Below the pieces are notes generated by a model. That model was given only the letters and a program-made list of their open reading frames with translations, was not told the DNA's origin and made no database searches. This document shows positions 1-5,821 of a stretch of 10,848 nt of DNA, in pieces. Numbering within the stretch: the stretch's first letter is position 1; every line of letters begins with the position of its first letter. The translations under genes were made by a program, and so were the position numbers. The stretch lies in assembly GCF_937875145.1 (NCBI RefSeq), contig NZ_CALNCS010000086.1:1-10848 (forward strand), written 5' to 3'. Source of the stretch: Alkalibaculum bacchi (lineage in GTDB: Bacteria > Bacillota > Clostridia > Eubacteriales > Alkalibacteraceae).

Positions 1-1580
1 CTGTGACCTGGTAGGACTGAATAACCGGCTACACTTATATCTATCTCTAAATCACTTAGGGCATTTTGTATCGAAGTAGTAAGCTCTATTTCGTCCTCGC
101 TCTCCCCAATTACATCAAAGCCATAGTAATAGGATAGCTCAGGCATATTGGTATTTCCTTCTAAAGAGCTATAAATCTGCTTAATAGTATCTAAGCTATC
201 TATTACTAATAAATAACTATTGGATAAGGTCGCAGCCGTTTCACCCTCATATGCAAAGGCGCTTATTCTTTCTTTTATATTGAGCTCATAATTATTTAAG
301 GTTATTTTATCACTTGGTACCTCTCCATGTATTGTATATAATAAAGCTTCTCCTTCTTTTAACGTTACGTTTTTATTTTCTGATTCATTATAATCCTTTA
401 GGGTAGTAAATCCCAATAGGGCTAAATCATTATAGGAGAAGTTATTCTCATCCATCTTCGTAAAGGACGAGCCATTTTGTGATGTTATAAAGCTCATAGG
501 TCTATATCTTATATTATTTTCGACGGAGTGATTTCCTTTTTCTATTTGATTTTGAATAATATGATTCATTCTAAAAGCTGTTTCATCAGAAATATCTGAT
601 GCGCTGACTATTATATTTCTAGGATATCTCGTGCGGAGCAAATCTTCCATTCCCACATATAGAGATACTGTAGTAGATAGTGTAATGATCACTGCAGTAG
701 ATAAAATGCAAATATTAGCAAGACCTGCTGCATTTTGCTTCATGCGATAAATCATACCTGATATAGATATAAAATGATTTGTTTGATAATAGTATTTCTT
801 ATTTTTACGCAGAGCTTTTAGTATGGCTATACTTCCCGCATTAAATAAACAATGAGTTCCAAACATCACAAATAAAACTGCTATAAAAAACACATTTAAT
901 GCTGCTACTGCATTATCTGTAGACAAAGCTAGATAATACCCAATACTTAAGCTTATACCTCCAGCTAAGGCTAATAACCATTTTGTTTTTGGCTCCTTTT
1001 CACCTACATCTGAACCTTTTAATAGCTCAATTGGTTTTGAACGGTGTACTTGGATTATATTAAATACAAGGTTTAATATAAAGATGCTTCCGAATACCAA
1101 AAGTGTTGCTATTACAGCAGTTATGGGAACTTCAAATCCAAATACTACATTATAGTTCAATATTTTAAAAAGCAATAAGATTATTAGCTTACTTAAAAGA
1201 ATACCACTTAAAATGCCGATTATAAAGCTTACTATAGCTATAAAAAGGGTTTCAAAGATCATAATTTTAGCAATATGTCTTTTTTCCATTCCCAATATAT
1301 TAAATAGCCCAAATTCTTTTTTTCTCTGCTTAATTAAAAAACTATTGGTATAGATAAGAAATATTACAGAAAATATACCAATAATTATGGCTCCAAGGAA
1401 CAACATTTGTCTTAAGGATTGACTATCACTCATGTGCCCAATATCTTTTACAACTGCTAAATAACACATATTGTAAAACATAATAATCGTCCCAATACAG
1501 GTCAACAAGTAAGGTATATATCCTCTTGAGTTCTTTTTTATATTATTTAGTGCAAGTTTAGCATAAAATCCCTTACTCAT
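1..1580 (-). CDS. BceB-like ABC transporter permease (FtsX family), C-terminus cut by the left edge
   Basis: This frame is open without a stop from an ATG at 1580 to the window edge (526 codons). It starts MSKGFYAKLALNNIKKNSRG and continues with about seven hydrophobic segments (near residues 20-42, 58-80, 105-140, 155-177, 202-222, 232-252 and 285-307). A long hydrophilic stretch from about residue 309 follows and is still running at the edge. Family knowledge: BceB-type permeases have ten segments with an extracellular domain of roughly 200 residues between segments 7 and 8, so the last three segments probably lie outside the window. Family-like stretches are KQRKKEFGLFNILGMEK after segment 2 and MIYRMKQNAAGLANI before segment 7. 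The start overlaps the end of the ATPase gene by 8 bases, with AGGTGG 8 bases upstream, so the two are translationally coupled. Inferred role: with the ATPase it removes or releases cell-wall-active peptide antibiotics and signals to the kinase. The actual substrate cannot be read from sequence. Confidence 0.93.
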   Translation of the reverse strand, partial: MSKGFYAKLALNNIKKNSRGYIPYLLTCIGTIIMFYNMCYLAVVKDIGHMSDSQSLRQMLFLGAIIIGIFSVIFLIYTNSFLIKQRKKEFGLFNILGMEKRHIAKIMIFETLFIAIVSFIIGILSGILLSKLIILLLFKILNYNVVFGFEVPITAVIATLLVFGSIFILNLVFNIIQVHRSKPIELLKGSDVGEKEPKTKWLLALAGGISLSIGYYLALSTDNAVAALNVFFIAVLFVMFGTHCLFNAGSIAILKALRKNKKYYYQTNHFISISGMIYRMKQNAAGLANICILSTAVIITLSTTVSLYVGMEDLLRTRYPRNIIVSASDISDETAFRMNHIIQNQIEKGNHSVENNIRYRPMSFITSQNGSSFTKMDENNFSYNDLALLGFTTLKDYNESENKNVTLKEGEALLYTIHGEVPSDKITLNNYELNIKERISAFAYEGETAATLSNSYLLVIDSLDTIKQIYSSLEGNTNMPELSYYYGFDVIGESEDEIELTTSIQNALSDLEIDISVAGYSVLPGH

Positions 1581-2340
1581 CTCTTGCACCACCTGTAGCA
1601 ATTAATGTAAGTGTATCTGAGATTTTTTGATACATTTCTTCATTCGTACTAGAGGCTTTATATATTTGATGAAACACTTCTCCATCTCTTATAAATAGCA
1701 CCCTCTTTGCATGACTTGCAGCCTTTGTACTGTGTGTAACCATTAGAATGGTCTGACCGTCGTTGTTAATTTTAGTAAAGATCTTTAGTAGTTTTTCTGA
1801 AGCGCGAGAGTCAAGAGCACCCGTTGGTTCATCGGCAAGTATAATATGAGGCTCTGTAATCAAAGCACGAGCAATAGCTGTTCTTTGCTTTTGACCTCCT
1901 GATACTTCATAAGGAAATTTTTTTAATATTTCATCAATTTCAAGCTGTTTGGCGATAGATTTTAGTTTATTGCTCATTTCCTCATAGCTTTTTCCTGCGA
2001 GTACAAGGGGCAAAAAGATATTATCTTCAATGGAAAAAGTGTCTAGTAAATTAAAGTCTTGAAATACAAATCCTAAATTATCTCGTCTAAAAGCTGATAT
2101 TTCTTTTTCCTTTATTGATAAAAGGCTCTTGCCATTTAACAAAACATCTCCATTAGTTGGTTTATCTAATGCAGCTAAAATATTTAATAAAGTTGTCTTT
2201 CCGGAACCAGATTCTCCCATTATAGCTATATACTCTCCCTGTTCTACAGAAAAATTTACATTTGTAAGTGCCTGAACAGGAGCTCCTCCAAATCTGGTTG
2301 TATATATTTTTTTTAAATTACTTACCTCTAAAAGTGGCAT
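1573..2340 (-). CDS. BceA-like ABC transporter ATP-binding protein
   Basis: 255 residues, normal for the BceA/MacB-type ATPases that partner FtsX permeases. All nucleotide-binding motifs are visible: Walker A GESGSGKTT at 42-50, Q-loop glutamine 94 in FVFQDFNLL, signature VSGGQKQR at 146-153, Walker B IILADE at 166-171 with catalytic Glu171, D-loop GALD at 174-177, and switch histidine 203 in VTH. The C-terminal tail after about 225 is short and not a separate domain. An AGGAGG site lies 8 bases before the ATG. The gene follows the histidine kinase gene after a 110-base gap that carries a promoter and operator, and it overlaps the permease gene by 8 bases. Inference: it energises the permease in antimicrobial-peptide resistance and sensing, and is induced by the adjacent response regulator. 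Confidence 0.95.
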   Translation of the reverse strand: MPLLEVSNLKKIYTTRFGGAPVQALTNVNFSVEQGEYIAIMGESGSGKTTLLNILAALDKPTNGDVLLNGKSLLSIKEKEISAFRRDNLGFVFQDFNLLDTFSIEDNIFLPLVLAGKSYEEMSNKLKSIAKQLEIDEILKKFPYEVSGGQKQRTAIARALITEPHIILADEPTGALDSRASEKLLKIFTKINNDGQTILMVTHSTKAASHAKRVLFIRDGEVFHQIYKASSTNEEMYQKISDTLTLIATGGARDE

Positions 2341-2372
2341 ATTGATATCCTCCTTATTTCATCTTCCTGTTC

Positions 2373-2402
2373 ATTATAAAGAAAGAGAAAACGTACTGCC
2401 AT
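2373..2402 (-). promoter_or_regulatory. Candidate promoter of the ATPase-permease genes
   Basis: Reading the minus strand, ATGGCA at 2402-2397 (4 of 6 to the -35 consensus) is followed after 18 bases by a perfect TATAAT at 2378-2373. The predicted transcription start is near 2366, leaving a leader of about 25 bases that contains AGGAGG. A promoter between sensor kinase and ATPase genes is the known arrangement in Bce-type loci. The weak -35 fits an activator-dependent promoter, and an operator-like sequence lies just upstream. Confidence 0.6.
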
Positions 2403-2427
2403 TTCTTTGGCTTACATTTTCTCTTTC
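2381..2427. repeat. Long imperfect inverted repeat between kinase and ATPase genes
   Basis: On the plus strand, the arm at 2381-2400 begins GAAAGAGAAAA and its reverse complement ends at 2409-2427. One T/C difference gives a G-U pair in RNA, there is one small bulge near the top, and the loop is 8 bases. It overlaps the predicted -35 and spacer of the ATPase promoter. Read on the minus strand the descending arm is U-rich and followed by TTTATAAT, so it could also weaken readthrough from the upstream regulator-kinase transcript. It lacks the GC-rich base of a strong terminator. Confidence 0.5.
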
Positions 2428-2445
2428 AATCTTACATTTTAGTAA
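2411..2445 (-). promoter_or_regulatory. Candidate response-regulator binding region (BceR-type operator plus half-site)
   Basis: On the minus strand, positions 2445-2432 read TTACT-AAAA-TGTAA. That matches the published BceR-type consensus TNACA-N4-TGTAA at all defined bases but one. The ten bases AAAATGTAAG at the end of this site (2440-2431) recur exactly at 2420-2411, 20 bases away, which is close to two helical turns. Both lie about 45 to 79 bases upstream of the predicted start at 2366, a typical position for an activator. Assigning it to the regulator encoded at 3458-4129 is inference. Confidence 0.55.
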
Positions 2446-2450
2446 GTTTG

Positions 2451-3458
2451 TCATTCTATAAGCATATCTATTGCATCAAGACCTATTTTCACTTTAGTAC
2501 CTTTATCTATGAATGATTCAATATTAATAGTATGTGACAGCTTATTTAAGATCCTTTTGCATAGATAAAGTCCTATACCAGTAGATTTTTTATCACTACG
2601 TCCATTAAAACCTGTATAGCCTTTTTCAAATATACGAGGCAGATCTTCCTCTGCTATTCCTATGCCTGTGTCCTCTATTATTAATGTCTGTGGTAATTGA
2701 TGGTCCATATATATTGAAATTTGTCCTTTATTTGTATACTTAAGGGCATTTGACAATATTTGTTCTATAACAAATACGAGCCATTTTTCATCTGTTAAAA
2801 TATCTATATGAATTTCTTCATAATTAAGCTTAATTTTTTTGCGTATAAAAGTACTAGAGTATTTTTTTATCGCCTGTTTTATAATACTGTCAAGAGGATA
2901 CCTTCTAAGAACAAGATCCGAGCTTATACTTTCAATTCGAAGATATTGTAGTACCATTTCTACATATTGTTCGACCTTAAACAATTGATCTAATAGCTCC
3001 ATATGAAGATTGCTTTTTTCCGATTGCAATAATAATCTCATTGCAGCTATAGGGGTTTTTATTTGATGCGCCCATATCGTATAATAATCGATCATTTCAC
3101 TATAAGATTTATCCTTTTCATTTACAATGTCTAATCGATTTTTATCAATAATCTGAATGAGTTCCTGATAATCTTTTTCTATCAGTTCTTTCGAAACAGG
3201 CAATTTATAATCTGCTATCATTATACCTGTCTTAAGTCTCTTTAAAAAATTATGCTTTTTATAAAAAGATCTAAAATCAACTACGCCGATTATAAAGATA
3301 AAAGCACAAATTAAAACAAATGTATAATTTATGGACTCAAATGGTAAGGAATATAAAGCAAATACCATTAAAAAAATTAGATAAGCCCCTGCTAAAGCAA
3401 GTATTATATTTCGCTTTGCCCTTATGTAAAAAAATAAAATATCTATATAATCTTTCAT
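2451..3458 (-). CDS. BceS-like intramembrane-sensing histidine kinase
   Basis: 335 residues. Two hydrophobic segments (about 16-36 and 44-61) are separated by under ten residues, so there is no extracellular sensor domain. This is the hallmark of intramembrane-sensing kinases that read their ABC transporter instead of binding a ligand. A linker leads to the H-box AHQIKTPIAAM with phospho-acceptor His131. The ATPase domain shows the N-box IEQILSNALK (Asn237), G1 EDTGIGI (262-268), F-box RIFEKGYTG (275-283) and G2 STGIGLYL (292-299). The ATG at 3458 shares one base with the regulator's TAA stop (TAATG), so the two are translationally coupled. GGTGA in the end of the regulator gene can serve as its ribosome binding site. 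Inferred role: it phosphorylates the adjacent regulator when the BceAB-like transporter is engaged. Confidence 0.94.
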   Translation of the reverse strand: MKDYIDILFFYIRAKRNIILALAGAYLIFLMVFALYSLPFESINYTFVLICAFIFIIGVVDFRSFYKKHNFLKRLKTGIMIADYKLPVSKELIEKDYQELIQIIDKNRLDIVNEKDKSYSEMIDYYTIWAHQIKTPIAAMRLLLQSEKSNLHMELLDQLFKVEQYVEMVLQYLRIESISSDLVLRRYPLDSIIKQAIKKYSSTFIRKKIKLNYEEIHIDILTDEKWLVFVIEQILSNALKYTNKGQISIYMDHQLPQTLIIEDTGIGIAEEDLPRIFEKGYTGFNGRSDKKSTGIGLYLCKRILNKLSHTINIESFIDKGTKVKIGLDAIDMLIE

Positions 3459-4129
3459 TATTTCACCATATATCCAATGCCCTTTTTGGTAATAATAAAA
3501 TCCTTTAAGGCAATCTCCGAGAGTTTCTTACGTAATCTATTAATATTTACAGTTAATGTATTGTCATCGACAAAATGGTCATTTTCCCATAATCGCTGCA
3601 TAATTTCTTCACGAGTAACAACTTTACCTAGGTTTTCCATAAGAATCTGAATAATCTTATAATCATTTTTAGTCAGTTCGATTCTTTTATCATCATATGA
3701 AACCGTCGTATCGCTAAGATTAAGTATGACGCCATTGTGCTCTATATAGTTAACTTGTCCTTGAAAGGAGTAGGTTCTCCTCATAAGGGCATTAATCTTC
3801 GCCGCCAAGACATCTAAATCAAAGGGTTTTGCAATAAAATCGTCTCCACCCATATTCATCGCCATTACGATATTCATTTTATCACTCGCTGAGGAGATAA
3901 ATATAATAGGTACTTTAGACAATTTTCGTATTTCAGAGCACCAGTAAAATCCATTATAGTAAGGCAACATCACATCTAGTAATATAAGCTGTGGATCAAA
4001 CTGAATTACTTGTTCTGTTATTTTCTTAAAGTCCTTAATGTATGTAACATTATAATCCCATCTACGGAGATATTCTGCAATGGTTTTTGCTATAGTAATG
4101 TCATCTTCTACAATTATGATTTTATACAT
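3458..4129 (-). CDS. BceR-like OmpR-family response regulator
   Basis: 223 residues with a receiver domain followed by a winged helix. In the receiver the acidic pocket is Glu8-Asp9-Asp10, the phospho-acceptor is Asp52 in LLDVMLP, the switch serine is at 79/80 in FISSASD, and the conserved lysine is 101 in IAKPF. The OmpR/PhoB-type winged helix spans roughly 128-222. Its recognition-helix segment DDNTLTVNINRLRKKL (188-203) is characteristic of the BceR/GraR subgroup. GGGGGA lies about 7 bases before the ATG. It is the first gene of the regulator-kinase pair and has its own candidate promoter. Inferred target: the operator at 2411-2445 upstream of the ATPase gene. Confidence 0.95.
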   Translation of the reverse strand: MYKIIIVEDDITIAKTIAEYLRRWDYNVTYIKDFKKITEQVIQFDPQLILLDVMLPYYNGFYWCSEIRKLSKVPIIFISSASDKMNIVMAMNMGGDDFIAKPFDLDVLAAKINALMRRTYSFQGQVNYIEHNGVILNLSDTTVSYDDKRIELTKNDYKIIQILMENLGKVVTREEIMQRLWENDHFVDDNTLTVNINRLRKKLSEIALKDFIITKKGIGYMVK

Positions 4130-4146
4130 TTATTGTCCCCCTTTAT

Positions 4147-4175
4147 ATAATATAGTTCACTATATATAATCACAA
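4147..4175 (-). promoter_or_regulatory. Candidate promoter of the regulator-kinase genes
   Basis: On the minus strand, TTGTGA (4175-4170) is followed after 17 bases by TATTAT (4152-4147), matching consensus at 4 and 5 of 6 positions. The predicted start near 4140 falls beside the GGGGGA ribosome site, so the leader would be only about 11 bases, which is unusually short. A perfect 7-base inverted repeat ATATAGT-TC-ACTATAT (4150-4165) lies across the spacer and -10, where a repressor could bind. AT-richness makes chance symmetry possible. Confidence 0.4.
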
Positions 4176-4190
4176 TATTTTCATGCTCTA

Positions 4191-4664
4191 TTAATTAACA
4201 GTCCATTGACAATATTGATTGAGTATCTCGACAAACTCCTCTAAATATTTACCATCTACCTCATCAAAACGATTTGTAAGTGGGCTATCTATATCGAGTA
4301 CTCCTATTAATTGATCTCCTTTTATAATTGGTACAACGATTTCCGAATTAGAGGCAGCGTCACAGGCAATATGACCTTCAAACTCGTGTACATCTTTTAC
4401 GATTACAGTCTTTCTCTCCTGTGCAGATGTGCCACATACCCCTTTGCCCATAGCTATTCGAATACAAGCTAAATTTCCTTGAAAAGGACCAAGAACGAGT
4501 TGCCCTTCTTTATATAAATAAAATCCTGCCCAATTGATATCTTCCATACTATGAAATAGAAGAGCAGCAGAATTGGCACAATTAGCAAGCCAATCTTTTT
4601 CATTCTTAATAAGTCCTTCTATTTGTTTCAAAATCAGTTCATATTTTTTTGCTTTCTGTTCCAT
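4191..4664 (-). CDS. msrC: Free methionine-(R)-sulfoxide reductase (GAF domain, YebR/YtsP type)
   Basis: A single GAF-domain protein of 157 residues, about the usual family length. It reduces the free R-form of methionine sulfoxide in the cytoplasm, a repair and antioxidant role. The family signature is clear: NWAGFYL, then LVLGPFQGNLACIRI, GKGVCGT and HIACDAASNSEIVVP. The three conserved cysteines are spaced 10 and 24 residues apart, the same spacing as Cys84, Cys94 and Cys118 of the E. coli enzyme. I chose the ATG at 4664 because AGGTGG lies just upstream. An in-frame ATG at 4676 would add MRWI but has no ribosome site. It is on the same strand as the regulator gene, 61 bases upstream of it, with no clear terminator between. 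Readthrough is possible, but a functional link is not shown. Confidence 0.93.
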   Translation of the reverse strand: MEQKAKKYELILKQIEGLIKNEKDWLANCANSAALLFHSMEDINWAGFYLYKEGQLVLGPFQGNLACIRIAMGKGVCGTSAQERKTVIVKDVHEFEGHIACDAASNSEIVVPIIKGDQLIGVLDIDSPLTNRFDEVDGKYLEEFVEILNQYCQWTVN

Positions 4665-4755
4665 AATCCACCTCATAAGTTTATTAATTCTGTTATTTTA
4701 ATCCTTATTATTTTATCATAAGCAAGATAGTAAAAATATAATAAAATCTCATAGA

Positions 4756-4795
4756 TTAAGATGTGAATGATACCGTAGATAATAATTTATCCTAC
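4756..4795 (+). promoter_or_regulatory. Weak promoter and imperfect dyad in the divergent gap
   Basis: TTAAGA (4756-4761) and GATAAT (4778-4783), 16 bases apart, could form a promoter for the ABC-2 exporter genes, with a leader of about 125 bases. An imperfect dyad GTAGATAA/TTATCCTAC (4775-4782 with 4787-4795, one bulged base) overlaps the -10. A second option closer to the gene is TAAAAT at 4854-4859, which lacks a good -35. Neither is convincing alone. Confidence 0.25.
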
Positions 4796-4871
4796 ATTTT
4801 ATTGCAATGCACGATTCTTACAATAAATGAGTGAATGTACCCTTCCCCTATGCTAAAATGAGATATATAGA

Positions 4872-4899
4872 ATTATAATTAAATTAGTATAATTATAAT
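4872..4899. repeat. Perfect AT-only inverted repeat just upstream of the ABC-2 ATPase gene
   Basis: ATTATAATT at 4872-4880 and its exact reverse complement AATTATAAT at 4891-4899 are separated by 10 bases. Each arm contains a TATAAT hexamer (4874-4879 and 4894-4899). It lies 17 bases before the start codon, between any promoter and the GAGGGA ribosome site, and could be an operator or a leader hairpin. Low complexity tempers this. Confidence 0.4.
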
Positions 4900-4916
4900 C
4901 AAGAAAGAGGGATATT

Positions 4917-5819
4917 ATGAATTTTGTTGAAATCAAAGGCTTGACGAAAAAATTTGGTAAGTTTACTGCACTAAATAATATCGATTTAAGCATGAATCCA
5001 GGTGAAATATATGGTTTTATTGGTCCAAATGGAGCTGGTAAATCCACAACAATTCGAGTCCTTTTGGGCATGCTTAAACCTACATCTGGTCAAGTTACTA
5101 TTATGAATAAAGACGCTTGGAAAGACGCTGTTGAAATTCATAAAAGAGTCTCCTATGTGCCAGGCGAAGCAAATCTTTGGCCAAATCTGACAGGAGGAGA
5201 AGTTATTGACCTGTTTTTAAGTATACGTGGCAATAGTAGCCAGAAAAAGAGAGATGAACTGATTGAGCTCTTTGACTTAGATCCAAGCAAAAAATGTCGG
5301 GCTTATTCGAAAGGAAATCGCCAGAAAATCGCACTAATCTCAGCCTTTGCTTCGGAATCAGATTTGTACATATTAGATGAACCTACTTCAGGACTAGACC
5401 CTCTTATGGAACGCATATTTCAGGAATGTGTCTTAAACGTCAAAAAACAAGGAAAAAGCGTCCTATTATCTAGCCATATCCTTTCAGAAGTAGAAAAATT
5501 ATGCGACCGGGTTGCCATTATTCGTGAAGGACAAATTATTGAAAAAGGTACTTTAGATGAAATGCGCCACTTGACGAGAACAAAGGTGACTGTCTCAACT
5601 AGGAAAACTCTAGATGGAATAGAAAATATAAAAGGGATTCACAATATAGCACAAAGTAGTAACCATTTAGAATTTCAGGCCGATACTGAGGAAATTGGAA
5701 AGATCATTTCTTACTTAAGCACATTTGAAATCCTTAAATTAGAATGTTCTCCTCCTACTTTAGAGGATTTGTTTATGCGTCACTATGAAGGCAATCATTC
5801 TAGTAAAGGGGATAAGTAA
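4917..5819 (+). CDS. ABC-2 type exporter, ATP-binding protein
   Basis: 300 residues, the usual size for ATPases of drug or antibiotic ABC-2 exporters. Motifs are Walker A GPNGAGKST (36-44), signature YSKGNRQK (130-137) in place of LSGGQ, Walker B LYILDEPTSGLD (150-161) with Glu155, and switch His187 in LLSSH. The Q-loop region reads SYVPGEANLWPNLT (79-92), with glycine or glutamate where glutamine is expected. Such a VPG motif is, as far as I recall, shared by this subfamily and is not a mutation. A C-terminal domain of about 80 residues follows (about 220-300), as in DrrA/BcrA-like ATPases. GAGGGA lies about 6 bases before the ATG. The permease gene follows 2 bases after the stop. Inferred role: powers efflux of a hydrophobic compound. 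The substrate is unknown, and no TetR or MarR regulator gene is adjacent in the window. Confidence 0.93.
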   Translation: MNFVEIKGLTKKFGKFTALNNIDLSMNPGEIYGFIGPNGAGKSTTIRVLLGMLKPTSGQVTIMNKDAWKDAVEIHKRVSYVPGEANLWPNLTGGEVIDLFLSIRGNSSQKKRDELIELFDLDPSKKCRAYSKGNRQKIALISAFASESDLYILDEPTSGLDPLMERIFQECVLNVKKQGKSVLLSSHILSEVEKLCDRVAIIREGQIIEKGTLDEMRHLTRTKVTVSTRKTLDGIENIKGIHNIAQSSNHLEFQADTEEIGKIISYLSTFEILKLECSPPTLEDLFMRHYEGNHSSKGDK

Positions 5820-5821
5820 CT

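Noticed and set aside
3320..3508. Plus-strand 62-codon frame across the kinase and regulator genes.
   Set aside because: It lies opposite two clear genes and is an antisense shadow.
4836..4860. GTACCCTTCCCCTATGCTAAAAT, which recalls the left half of a MerR/CueR-type operator.
   Set aside because: The right half of the dyad is missing, the -35 is poor, and no MerR-family gene is nearby.
4853..5071. Minus-strand 72-codon frame over the start of the ABC-2 ATPase gene.
   Set aside because: It is a shadow covering the Walker A coding region and promoter, with no ribosome site.
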